NCBI GenBank assembly: GCA_023954375.1
Contig: JAMLIC010000023.1
Span: 1-64,000 of the forward strand
Direction of reading: 5' to 3'
Source: Planctomycetota bacterium
GTDB lineage: Bacteria > Planctomycetota > J058
Length of the DNA stretch: 64,000 nt
Of this stretch, positions 26,274-34,502 are shown one piece after another (position 1 is the first letter of the stretch; each line of letters begins with the position of its first letter). A program made the translations under genes and the position numbers. The notes beneath the pieces are model-generated. The model searched no databases, was not told the DNA's origin, and saw nothing but the letters and a program-made list of their open reading frames with translations.

Positions 26274-27546
26274 GCCGGCGTGAGGTGGGCGCGGCGGCGG
26301 CCCTGGTGGTGACGGTGACGCTCGTGGGCCTGGCGCTGGCCTGGCTGGCCGTGCTCCTCGCGCGGGCGGAGGAGGACGCGCAGCGGCTCGAGGCGCGCGT
26401 CGCGGCCCTGGCGGGCGCGCTCGACGCGGCCGGCGCGCGGCTGACGCGGGCGGAGGCGGCGCGCGACCAGGCGCGGGCGCGCGCGGCGCGGGCCGAGGCC
26501 GCGGTGGCCGCGGCGCGGGCCGAGGCGGCCGGCGCCCGGGCCGAGGCGGCGGGCGCGCGCGCCGCGCTCGGCGAGGTCGAGCGGCTGGCCGCGCGCGCGG
26601 CGGTCGAGCGCAGCGCGCCGGAGCCCGCGGGGCCGCGCGCCGGCGTGCGGGCGCTCGAGCCGCCGCCGGTCGAGGACGCGCCGGCGGTCGACGAGCCGCC
26701 GGCCGAGGTCGAGTCGCTGGCCGAGGTCGTCGCGCTCGGCCGGGGCGCCTGCGCGTCCCGGTGGGCGACGGCGCGCTGGCGCTCGACCTCGTCCACGTGC
26801 CCGCGGGCGAGGGCGCGGTCGGCGTCGACCCGGCCGGGCTGCCGCCGGCCGAGCGCGCCGCGCGGGCGCTCCTGCCGGCGGCCGGCTTCGCCGCGCCGCG
26901 CGTGCGCGTGGTGCTCGAGGAGGGCTTCCTGATCGGCGCGCGCGAGGTGACCAACGCGCAGTACCTCGCCGTGCTCGAGGCGGGCGGCGTCGACCTCGCC
27001 GCTCGCCGGCGCCGCCCCGGCTTCCTGGCCCACCTCGAGGCGCCCGCGCCGGGCTGGGAGGACGCGCCCGTGCGCTGCGTGTCGTGGGCCGACGCCGCCG
27101 AGTTCTGTCGCCTGCTCGGGCGCCTCGTCGCCGCGCCGGTGCGCCTGCCGGCCGAGGTCGAGTGGGAGCTCGCCGCCGCCGGGACGGGCCCGGCCCCGCG
27201 GCGCTTCCCCTGGGGCGACGCCCCGCCCGCCCTGACGCCGTCGGGCCTGTCGGTGGCGCAGGACCGCACGCCGGCGGGGGTCGCCGGGCTCGGGCTCGGC
27301 CTGCACGAGTGGTGCGTCGACCCGTGGCGGCCGCGGCGCTGGGCCGAGGCGACCGGGCCGCTCGCGCACCGGCCCTCGGCGGTCGTCGTGCCCGAGCCGA
27401 AGGGCGCCGACGCGATGACCTGCCGCGGCGGCGGCCCCGACGCGCGGTCCGCCCTGCAGGTCGAGTGCGCCTGGCGCCAGGGCCGCCTGGCCGCGACGCG
27501 CGGGCGCGGCGTCGGGTTCCGCGTGGTGATCCCGTGGGCGCCGTGA
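26270..27546 (+). pseudogene. Coiled-coil/SUMF1 (TagR-like) protein interrupted by a frameshift
   Basis: From GTG 26270 one frame encodes a membrane anchor (LVVTVTLVGLALAWLAVLLA), a long Ala/Arg/Glu coiled coil and a proline-rich linker up to about 26740. The continuing reading then degenerates into basic nonsense. The SUMF1/formylglycine-generating-enzyme-like domain follows in another frame, from about 26749 to 27546, with LALDLVHVPAGEGAVGVDP, FLIGAREVTNAQYLAVLEA, VSWADAAEFCRLLG, LPAEVEWELAAAG, LHEWCVD and GVGFRVVIPWAP. A one-base shift between 26735 and 26755 would join them into one protein of about 424 residues. The GTG at 26761 has no ribosome site, so two separate genes are unlikely. 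Assembly error, programmed frameshift and real mutation cannot be separated here. Related TagR proteins sense or signal in the periplasm. Confidence 0.72.
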
Positions 27547-29294
27547 GCGCGGAGGGCGGCCGCGCGGCGTCCCTGCGCGGCGCGCCGCCGTGCCTGATCG
27601 CGCTGGTCGTCGCGGCCTGCGCGGCCCCGGTGGAGGCGCCGCCGCCTCACGCCTCCACGTCGACGGCAGCCGAGGCGCCCGCGCCGGCCCCGGTCCCGGG
27701 AGGCGAGCTCGCGTTCGGCGGGGAGCGCGCGCTCGCGCTGACCGCCGGCCAGGCGATCGACCTCGACCTCGTCGTGCCCGTCCCCGGCCCCGTGCGCGTC
27801 ACGGCGCAGGCCGACGCGGGGCTCGACGTCGCGCTCGAGCTCGCGGCGGGCGCGGGCGCGGGCGAGGTCGTACGCTCGCTCGCGCCGGGGCGGCACCCCC
27901 TGCGCGTGCGCGCCGTCCGCGGGCGCGGCGCCGTGGTCGTCGCGGCGGGCGCGGGCCCCGGGTCGCGGGCGAGCCCGCAGGCCGCGCGGCCGGGCACGGT
28001 GACGGGCGACCTCGCGCCCGGCGGGGCGCACTGGCTGGCCCTGCGCCTGCCCGCCGCCGGGGCGTGGACGCTCGACGCCGGCGAGAGCGCGGCGCGGGTG
28101 CACGTCGACGCCTTCGTCGAGCGGCGGCGGGTCGGCGGCGCCGGCCCCGAGGGCGGCGGGCGCCTGACGCTCGACCTCGAGGCCGGCCTGGTCCACGTGA
28201 GCGTGCGCGATGTCGGCGGGCAGGGCGGCGCGTTCACGCTCCGCGCCCGGCGGACGCCCGGGACCGCGCCGGACGCCCCGCTCGTGCTCGAGGGCGGGCG
28301 GGCGGAGGTCGTGGCCGGGCCGCGCGGCGCGTGGCTGCGGCTCGACGTGGACGACGCCGGCGCGCGCGCGATCGAGGCGGCCACGGCGCGGGGCGAGGTC
28401 CGCCTCGAGGTCCGGCGCGGCGACTTGCTCCTGTGCGCGGACGAGGGCGAGCGCGCGGCCCGCGTCGAGGGCTGGCTCGACCCGGGGCCGTACCTCCTGC
28501 GCGTGGTCGCGCGCGACGAGGCCGCGGTCCGCGTCGCGCTCGCCGACGGCCGCGCCGCCGGGCGCCCGCTCCTCCACCTGCGCCTGCGCCCCGTCCCCCC
28601 CGGTCGCGTGACGCTCGGCCGCTCGACGCTCGGCCCGGGCGGCGTCGACGAGCCCGACCCGCTCGCCGACCCGACGCACGAGCCCTCTCGCACGATCGAC
28701 CTGCCGCCCGGGCTGCACGTGTCCACGCACGAGGTCACGCAGCGGACCTTCGAGGCGGTCCTCGGGCGGAACCCGTCGTCGACGCGCGGCCCCGACCTCC
28801 CCGTGCACGACGTCACGCGTCAGGACGCCGAGGCGTTCTGCCTGGCGCTCACGCGCCTCGCCGCCAGGGACCCGGTGTGGGCCGGTCACACCTTCCGCCT
28901 GCCGACCGAGGACGAGTGGGAGGCGCTCGCCCGCGCCGGCGCCCGCGCCCCGATCGGCGTCGCGACCGGGCCCGACAACCGGCGGCCCTTCGCCGCGCGC
29001 CTGCGCGAGGTGGCCTGGTTCCAGAGCCACCACCCGCCGGGCGGCGGCCCGGGGCCGTTCCCCGTCGGCGGCCGCGCCCCGAACGCCTGGGGCCTGTTCG
29101 ACCTGCACGGCAACGTCGCCGAGTGGTGCCTGGTCGGCCCGACGCTGCCCCCGCCGCCGCCCGGGCACGTGCCCCTGCGCGGGGGCGCCTGGACGACCGA
29201 CTACCGCGGCTGCCGCGCGAGCAACCGCGACCTCGTCCCGGCGAGCTTCGCCTCGCCGGCGACCGGGTTCCGGGTGGTCGCCGCGCCCAGGTAG
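27543..29294 (+). CDS. Lipoprotein with beta domains and C-terminal SUMF1 domain
   Basis: The 583-residue protein begins with a lipoprotein signal (CLIALVVAACAAP; lipobox VAAC), so it should be anchored to a membrane by lipid. Residues about 45-350 are beta-rich and probably consist of two or three similar domains (RVTAQADAGLDVALELA; APGGAHWLALRLPAAGAWTL). The C-terminal SUMF1/FGE-like domain (about 355-583) has HVSTHEVTQRTFEAVLG, RLPTEDEWEALARAGA, NAWGLFDLHGNVAEWC and LRGGAWTTDYRGCRASNRDL. The copper-binding cysteine pair of true formylglycine-generating enzymes is not obvious, so it is more likely a structural or sensory relative such as TagR. It overlaps the previous gene by four bases (GTGA) and closes the operon that starts with the vWA gene. 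Confidence 0.82.
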   Translation: MSAEGGRAASLRGAPPCLIALVVAACAAPVEAPPPHASTSTAAEAPAPAPVPGGELAFGGERALALTAGQAIDLDLVVPVPGPVRVTAQADAGLDVALELAAGAGAGEVVRSLAPGRHPLRVRAVRGRGAVVVAAGAGPGSRASPQAARPGTVTGDLAPGGAHWLALRLPAAGAWTLDAGESAARVHVDAFVERRRVGGAGPEGGGRLTLDLEAGLVHVSVRDVGGQGGAFTLRARRTPGTAPDAPLVLEGGRAEVVAGPRGAWLRLDVDDAGARAIEAATARGEVRLEVRRGDLLLCADEGERAARVEGWLDPGPYLLRVVARDEAAVRVALADGRAAGRPLLHLRLRPVPPGRVTLGRSTLGPGGVDEPDPLADPTHEPSRTIDLPPGLHVSTHEVTQRTFEAVLGRNPSSTRGPDLPVHDVTRQDAEAFCLALTRLAARDPVWAGHTFRLPTEDEWEALARAGARAPIGVATGPDNRRPFAARLREVAWFQSHHPPGGGPGPFPVGGRAPNAWGLFDLHGNVAEWCLVGPTLPPPPPGHVPLRGGAWTTDYRGCRASNRDLVPASFASPATGFRVVAAPR

Positions 29295-29344
29295 ATGAGG
29301 GCGCGAGGGTCGCGGGCCTGCAGGGCGGTGGCATCATCGACCTC

Positions 29345-29779
29345 GTGCAGACCTTCTTGCCCTACGCCAGCTTCGAGCGGAGCGCGCGGGCGCTCGACGA
29401 CCGCCGGCTCGGCAAGCAGCGCGTCGAGGTGCTGCAGGTCCTCAACGCGCTGCACGGGCTGCGGCAGGGCTGGAGGAACCACCCGGCCGTGCGCATGTGG
29501 CGCGGGCACGAGGAGGCGCTGGTCGAGTACGGCCAGGCAGTCGCGCGCGAGTGGCGCCGCCGCGGCCACGCCGACACGTGCCTGGGCAAGATCGAGGCGT
29601 TCTCGCGGCCGGGGCGCACGCGCGCGCGGCCGCCGTGGCTGGGCGACCGGGCGTTCCACCGGGCGCACCGCTCGGCGCTCGTGCGCAAGGACCCGGCCCG
29701 CTACGGGCCGCTGTTCCCGGGTGTGCCCGACGACCTCCCCTACGTGTGGCCGGCGGGGCCGGCGGTGGAGCAGGTCTGA
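29345..29779 (+). CDS. MSMEG_6728-type protein (pyrimidine-dimer DNA glycosylase-like)
   Basis: This protein of 144 residues matches the small MSMEG_6728-type family throughout: VQTFLPYASFERSARALDD, RRLGKQRVEVLQVLNAL, WRNHPAVRMWRGHEEALVEY, PPWLGDRAFHRAHRSALVRK and PDDLPYVWPAG. These proteins are commonly annotated as related to pyrimidine-dimer DNA glycosylases (T4 endonuclease V-like), which cut the glycosyl bond at UV photoproducts; direct evidence for this subgroup is limited. The GTG at 29345 is chosen because homologues start with (M/V)QTFLPY. Its stop overlaps the ATG of the Fpg/Nei gene (TGATG), which supports a shared base-excision-repair role. Confidence 0.8.
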   Translation: MQTFLPYASFERSARALDDRRLGKQRVEVLQVLNALHGLRQGWRNHPAVRMWRGHEEALVEYGQAVAREWRRRGHADTCLGKIEAFSRPGRTRARPPWLGDRAFHRAHRSALVRKDPARYGPLFPGVPDDLPYVWPAGPAVEQV

Positions 29780-30573
29780 TGGCCGAGGGGCACCTCCTCC
29801 ACCGCGCCGCCCGCGACATGACCGCCCTCCTCGTGGGGGCGCCCGTGCGCGTGACCTCGCCGCAGGGGCGGTTCGCCGCCGGCGCGGCGGAGGTCGACGG
29901 TCGGTCGCTGGACGCCGCCGAGGCCTGGGGCAAGCATCTCCTCCTGGCGTTCGACGCTGGCCGGGTCGTGCACCTGCACCTGGGGCTCGCCGGGACGATC
30001 GCGCGGGTGTCCTCGCCGGACGCGCCGCCGCGGCCGCAGGCGCGGGCGCGCTTCGCGGGCGACCGGGCGGCGTTCGACGTCTACGCGCCAGCGACGTGCG
30101 AGGTCGGCGACCGCGCCCTGCGCGACCGGGTGGTCGCGCGCCTGGGCCCCGACCCGCTCCGGCCCGACGCCGACCCGGAGCGGGTGTGGGCGGGGCTGCG
30201 CGGGAGGGCGGACCCGGTCGGCGCGGCGCTCCTCGACCAGGCGCTCGTGAGCGGCGTGGGCAACGTCTTCCGGGCCGAGGCCCTGCACCTCGTGGGCGTG
30301 CACCCGGCGCGGCCGTCGCGCGACCTGACGCGCGCGGAGTTCGAGGCGCTGTGGGCCACGCTCGCGCGGGTGATGCGCCAGGCGGTCGAGGACGGCCGGA
30401 TCGCCACGCGCCCGGGCGGGCGGCGGCCGTCCGAGGCGCGCTGGGTCTACAAGCAGGGGCGCTGCGGGCGCTGCGGCGGCGGGGTCGAGGAGGCGGTGAT
30501 CGGCGGGCGGACGTCCTACGCCTGCCCGCGCTGCCAGCCGCGCCGACAGGCGGCGCCGCTCGTGAGGTCGTGA
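29779..30573 (+). CDS. Fpg/Nei-family DNA glycosylase with alanine at the catalytic N-terminus
   Basis: The 264-residue protein is a full-length Fpg/Nei glycosylase-AP lyase for oxidised bases. It has the N-terminal helix MAEGHLLHRAARD, the conserved KHLLLAFDAGRVVHLHLGL stretch, the helix-two-turn-helix region LLDQALVSGVGNVFRAEAL and a C-terminal zinc finger, CGRCGGGVEEAVIGGRTSYACPRC abbreviated as C-x2-C-x16-C-x2-C. In most members residue 2 is proline, whose imine is the nucleophile; here it is alanine. Glu3 is kept. NEIL3 uses valine at this position, so a primary amine may suffice, probably with altered lyase activity. It is translationally coupled to the upstream repair gene. The sequence resembles the Nei2 branch (EGHxLHR). 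Confidence 0.88.
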   Translation: MAEGHLLHRAARDMTALLVGAPVRVTSPQGRFAAGAAEVDGRSLDAAEAWGKHLLLAFDAGRVVHLHLGLAGTIARVSSPDAPPRPQARARFAGDRAAFDVYAPATCEVGDRALRDRVVARLGPDPLRPDADPERVWAGLRGRADPVGAALLDQALVSGVGNVFRAEALHLVGVHPARPSRDLTRAEFEALWATLARVMRQAVEDGRIATRPGGRRPSEARWVYKQGRCGRCGGGVEEAVIGGRTSYACPRCQPRRQAAPLVRS

Positions 30574-30610
30574 CGGGGGCGAGTCGAGCGGGGAGCAGGC
30601 GGAGACGGCG

Positions 30611-30841
30611 ATGGTGGAGCCCATGCTCGAGATCCTGGCCGCGATGTTCATGTCGCTGGCCGCGTTCCTCGTGGCGGCCGAGGTGATCACCCGCCAGGCC
30701 GCGTCGCGGGCGCGGACCCGCGAGGAGCGGCCGCACCTGGGGCGCGCCTGGTGGGCGCAGAAGGAGCGCGAGGCGGCGGAGCGCCGGCGCGCGCTGGCGG
30801 CCGGGCCGCCGCCGCCGCTCCGGCCGCGCTGGCGTCACTGA
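30611..30841 (+). CDS. Small single-span membrane protein
   Basis: A 76-residue open frame follows the glycosylase gene by 37 bases. It has one hydrophobic helix (MLEILAAMFMSLAAFLVAAEVI, about 5-26) and a basic, charged tail ending PLRPRWRH. The ATG has GGAG about seven bases upstream. I do not recognise a family. The composition, membrane helix followed by positively charged tail, is what a real small inner-membrane protein looks like, but short open frames are common in DNA this GC-rich. Confidence 0.5.
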   Translation: MVEPMLEILAAMFMSLAAFLVAAEVITRQAASRARTREERPHLGRAWWAQKEREAAERRRALAAGPPPPLRPRWRH

Positions 30842-30849
30842 CGGCCGCG

Positions 30850-30874
30850 GCGAGGCGGGGCGAGCGCGCCTCGC
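30850..30874 (+). terminator. GC-rich hairpin after the repair operon
   Basis: GCGAGGCG (30850-30857) pairs with CGCCTCGC (30867-30874) across a nine-base loop, nine bases after the stop of the small membrane protein. There is no T-run, so it is a hairpin-type or Rho-assisted terminator at best. Confidence 0.4.
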
Positions 30875-31059
30875 GCTCGTCAACCGGGCGGACGGGCGCG
30901 AGGTGCCGGGGCGCGCGCGAGGCGATCGACGAGGCCGAGCAGCGTCGGGATCCTGTGCGGACCGTCCCGTCGATGAGCCGTGAGGGCTTCACGCCTGCTT
31001 CATGATTCGATTCGCCTGATTCACCTGGAGTTCGCCCGTCCTCCGGCCACCCTGGGGGC

Positions 31060-32025
31060 GTGACCGCTTCGCCGCCCCCTCCCCCCGCCGCCGTGGCGCA
31101 CCTGCGCCCGCGCGACGACGTCGGCGCGCTGCTCGCCCTGTGGGTCGCCGCCCTCACGGGCCTGGGCGCCTGGCTCTCCCTCGTCGGCGGGTGGCCGGCG
31201 TGGCTCGCGGGGCAGGCCCTGCTCGCGGTGGCGCTCGCGCAGTGGTTCGTGCTCCTGCACGAGTGCGGGCACCGGACGCTCTTCCGGCGCCGCCGGCTCA
31301 ACGACGCGCTGGGCTTCGTCGCGGGCGTGCTGGCGCAGGTCCCGGCCGGCGGGTGGCGGCTCCTGCACGCGCGCCACCACCGCTGGACCGGCTGGCAGGA
31401 CGTGGACCCGACGACCCGGGCCCTCGCCCCGGCCCCCCGCTCGCGCCTGGCGCTCGCGCTGGTCGACCTGGCCTGGGCCGCGGGCGTGCCGTTCGTCTCG
31501 CTCCACTACCGCCTGCGGCTCCTCGCGCCGGCGAGCCTCCTCCGCCTGTGCCCGCCGGCGGGCCGCGCGCGCCTGCTCCTCGGCCTCGCCTGCCACCACC
31601 TCGCCCTCGTCGGCCTCGTCGCCGGCCTCGTGCACGCCCTCGGCCTCACGGGCGCGCTGCGCCTCGTCGGCCCGGCGCTGCTCCTCTCCTGGGTCCTCCT
31701 GGACGTCGTGCTCCTCAGCCAGCACACCCACGTCCCGCAGCGGGTCGCCGGCGGCGCCCGCGTGCGCCCGGTGCCGGCCGCCGCGCAGGCGGCGTTCACG
31801 CGCTCGCTCGTCGTGCCGCGCTGGGCGTCGGCGCTCGTGCTCCTGGGCTTCGAGGCGCACGAGCTCCACCACGTCCACCCCCAGGTGCCGGGCTGGCGCC
31901 TGCGGCAGGTCCCGTGGACGCCGCCGGGCGCCGTGCCGTGGTGGCGCTGGCTCCTCGGGTCGCGGCGCCTGCCCGGGCGCGTCCTCCTCTACCAGCACCG
32001 CCTCGAGACGGGGGCCCCGCCATGA
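31060..32025 (+). CDS. Membrane fatty-acid desaturase / hydroxylase
   Basis: The 321-residue protein has the three histidine boxes of the membrane di-iron desaturase superfamily: HECGH (67-71), HARHH (103-107) and HELHHVHP (267-274), with an extra QHTH at 221-224. Four to six hydrophobic helices separate them in the usual pattern. Such enzymes use oxygen to desaturate or hydroxylate acyl chains or carotenoid-like lipids in the cytoplasmic membrane. It is the first of five overlapping genes (desaturase, PEP-synthase-like, UbiA-like, methyltransferase, PlsC), so it probably acts on a lipid built by this operon. The start is a GTG with a G-rich stretch before it. The final substrate is not known. 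Confidence 0.85.
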   Translation: MTASPPPPPAAVAHLRPRDDVGALLALWVAALTGLGAWLSLVGGWPAWLAGQALLAVALAQWFVLLHECGHRTLFRRRRLNDALGFVAGVLAQVPAGGWRLLHARHHRWTGWQDVDPTTRALAPAPRSRLALALVDLAWAAGVPFVSLHYRLRLLAPASLLRLCPPAGRARLLLGLACHHLALVGLVAGLVHALGLTGALRLVGPALLLSWVLLDVVLLSQHTHVPQRVAGGARVRPVPAAAQAAFTRSLVVPRWASALVLLGFEAHELHHVHPQVPGWRLRQVPWTPPGAVPWWRWLLGSRRLPGRVLLYQHRLETGAPP

Positions 32026-34502
32026 CGCTCGTCTTGCGCCTCGAGGACGCCCTCGACCCGCGGGTCGCGGGCGGCAAGGCCGCGCGCCTGGCGCGCGCGC
32101 GGCGCCTCGGCCTGCCGGTCCCGGACGGCGTGGTCGTGAGCGCGCGGGCGTTCGAGGCGCACCTCGCGCGCGCGGGCGCCGCCCCGCCGCTCGCGCGGGC
32201 CGACCACGACCTCCGCCCCGACGACCCGGACGGGCTGGCCCGGGCCGCCGCGGCGTTCGCCGCGCGGGTGGCGGCCGTGGACGTCGACCCGGCGCTCCTC
32301 GACGCGGTCGCGCTCGAGGCCCCGGCGATCGCGCGCAGCTCCGGCCTGGGCGAGGACGCGCCGGGGTGCTCGTTCGCCGGGCAGCTCGACTCGATCGGCC
32401 CGGTGACCACCCGCGCCGAGCTCGCCCGCGCGCTCGTGGCCGTGTGGTCGTCGTTCGCCTCGGCCCGCGCGCTTGCCTACCAGCTCGCGCGCGGCGCGCG
32501 CCTGGGCGGGCTGGCGGTGCTCGTGCAGCGCCTCGTGCCGGCGCGCCGCGCGGGGGTCCTGTTCACGCGCCACCCGGCGCGCCCGGCGACGCTCCTGATC
32601 GAGGCGGTCGACGGCCCCGCGGAGGACCTCGTGCAGGGGCGCGTCGAGCCGACCCGCCTCGAGGTCGGGCGCGACGGCCCCGCCGACGGCCTGCCTGGGG
32701 ACCTGCGCGGGCTGGGCCTGCGGCTCGAGCAGGCGTTCGGCGCGCCGCAGGACGTCGAGTGGGTCGTCGACCCGGCGGGCGCCGTGCACGTCGTGCAGTC
32801 CCGCGACCAGACGGGCGCCCCGCCCCGGCGCTGGACGAACGCCAACCTGATCGAGAACTTCCCGGGGCCGGTGACGCCGCTCCTCGCGTCGGTCCTGACG
32901 ACCGGCTACGAGCACCTGCTCCGCGGCCTGGGCCGGGCGTTCGGCGTCGCCCCCTGGCGGCTCGAGCGGGTGGCGCCGGCCCTGCGCCGGCTGGTGGGCT
33001 TCCACGGCGGGCGGGTCTACTACGACCTGACCGCCGTGCGCGAGGTCCTGGCGGCCGCGCCGCTGGGCGACGACCTCGCCGCGCTGTTCGAGCGCTACGT
33101 CGGCGCGCCGCCGACGCCGCCGGCCGCGCGCGGCTGGCGCGACCTCGGCTCGCGCGCGGGCCAGGCGCTCGAGGCGCTGGCGATCGCCGCGCGCGTGGCC
33201 TGGCTCTACCGCGACCTGGGCGCGCGCGTGGCGCGCTTCGAGGCGCGCGTCGACGCCTACGCGGGCGCGACGGCCCCGCCCCTGCTCGTGGCGCGCGGCC
33301 AGGCGGACCTGCTGGCCGACCTGCGCGGGTTCGTGGCCCTGAGGACGGACTGGGTCGACCCTGGCCTGGCGGACGTGGCGGCCATGGTCACGTCGGGCCT
33401 GCTCGCGCGCCTCCTCGAGCGCGCCCTGCCCGATCGGCCGTCCGCGCCGCTCATGGCGCGCCTGCTCGGCGGGCTCGAGGGCCTCGTCAGCGCCGGCCCC
33501 GTCGACGGCCTGTGGGCGCTCTCCCGCGACCCGGCCCTGCGCGACGCGCTGGACCGCGAGCCCGACGACCGGGCCGCCCTGGCGGCGCTCGAGCGCCCGA
33601 CGCGGCGGGCCGTCGACGCCTGGCTCGAGGCCTGGGGCTTCCGCTGCTCGGGCGAGCTCACGCTCACCACGCCGAGCTTCCAGGACGAGCCCTGGCGCGC
33701 GCTGGCGCTCGCGCGGGCCTACGCGCGCGACGACGGGGGGTCGCCGGCGGCGCGCGCCGCTGCGCAGGCGGCCGACCGGCGCGAGGCCGGGGCCGAGGTC
33801 CGGGCCGCCCTGCCGCGGGCGCTCCGGTCGGCGTTCGGTCGGCTGCTGACCGCCACGCAGGCGTCGATCGCCCTGCGCGAGCGGGCGCGCCTGAAGCAGG
33901 CGCTCCTCTACTCCCGCCTGCGGCGCGTCGTCATGGCGCTCGGCGAGCGGCTCGCCGCGCGGGGGCTGCTCGAGCGGCCCGACGACGTCTGGTTCCTCGG
34001 CTGGCAGGAGCTCGAGGCGCTCGCCCTGGGCGGGGCCCTCGACCCGCGCGGCGCGCGCGAGGTGGCCGCCTTGCGCCGGCGGCGGCACGCCGCCTGGCCG
34101 TCGCGCGTCCCGGAGGTGATCGAGCTCGCGCCGGGCGACGTGCACGACGACGCCGCTGACGGCGGCGAGCCGGCGCCGGCGCCGGGCGAGCTCACCGGCA
34201 CGGGCGCCGCGCCGGGCCGCGTGACCGCGCCGGCGAGGGTGCTCGAGCACGTGGCCGAGGCGGGGCGGCTCGGGCGCGGCGACGTCCTCGTCGTGCGGCA
34301 GACCGACCCCGGCTGGGCGGCCGCCCTGTTCCTCGCCGGCGGGCTCGTGGTCGAGCGCGGCGGCCTCCTCTCGCACGGGGCGATCGTGGCCCGCGAGTAC
34401 GGGCTGCCGACCGTGATCGGCGTGCGCGACGCGACCCGACGGATCGCGGAGGGCCAGGTGGTGACCGTCGACGGGAGCGCCGGCCGTGTCCGCCTGGCGT
34501 GA
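32022..34502 (+). CDS. PEP-synthase-like phosphotransferase (PPDK_N plus PEP mobile domain)
   Basis: The protein of 826 residues has an N-terminal ATP-grasp PPDK_N domain (about 1-275) with GGKAARLARARRLGLPVPDG and the HVVQSRDQT end motif. A long middle region (280-680) is mainly helical and has no recognised domain. The C-terminal PEP-utilising mobile domain carries the swivelling histidine His785 in GGLLSHGAIVAREYGLPTV. The same three-part order is found in rifampin phosphotransferases and related enzymes that move the beta-phosphate of ATP to a small molecule through a phosphohistidine. The PEP/pyruvate-binding barrel of true PEP synthase is absent. Within this lipid operon it may phosphorylate a lipid precursor; that is inference. 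Overlaps at both ends (ATGA; GTG 34486) show tight coupling. Confidence 0.8.
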   Translation: MTLVLRLEDALDPRVAGGKAARLARARRLGLPVPDGVVVSARAFEAHLARAGAAPPLARADHDLRPDDPDGLARAAAAFAARVAAVDVDPALLDAVALEAPAIARSSGLGEDAPGCSFAGQLDSIGPVTTRAELARALVAVWSSFASARALAYQLARGARLGGLAVLVQRLVPARRAGVLFTRHPARPATLLIEAVDGPAEDLVQGRVEPTRLEVGRDGPADGLPGDLRGLGLRLEQAFGAPQDVEWVVDPAGAVHVVQSRDQTGAPPRRWTNANLIENFPGPVTPLLASVLTTGYEHLLRGLGRAFGVAPWRLERVAPALRRLVGFHGGRVYYDLTAVREVLAAAPLGDDLAALFERYVGAPPTPPAARGWRDLGSRAGQALEALAIAARVAWLYRDLGARVARFEARVDAYAGATAPPLLVARGQADLLADLRGFVALRTDWVDPGLADVAAMVTSGLLARLLERALPDRPSAPLMARLLGGLEGLVSAGPVDGLWALSRDPALRDALDREPDDRAALAALERPTRRAVDAWLEAWGFRCSGELTLTTPSFQDEPWRALALARAYARDDGGSPAARAAAQAADRREAGAEVRAALPRALRSAFGRLLTATQASIALRERARLKQALLYSRLRRVVMALGERLAARGLLERPDDVWFLGWQELEALALGGALDPRGAREVAALRRRRHAAWPSRVPEVIELAPGDVHDDAADGGEPAPAPGELTGTGAAPGRVTAPARVLEHVAEAGRLGRGDVLVVRQTDPGWAAALFLAGGLVVERGGLLSHGAIVAREYGLPTVIGVRDATRRIAEGQVVTVDGSAGRVRLA

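Noticed and set aside
23115..29168. Two-thousand-codon open frame on the minus strand
   Set aside because: It is the antisense shadow of the transporter and SUMF1 genes and has no recognisable domains.
31004..31023. Three GATTC repeats upstream of the desaturase as an operator
   Set aside because: The repeats are only five bases long and unevenly spaced (5 and 15); chance occurrence in the A/T-richer leader is likely.
32022..34502. Calling the PEP-synthase-like gene a rifampin-resistance phosphotransferase
   Set aside because: The domain order fits, but the middle region is not recognisably the rifampin-binding domain and the gene is embedded in a lipid-type operon.
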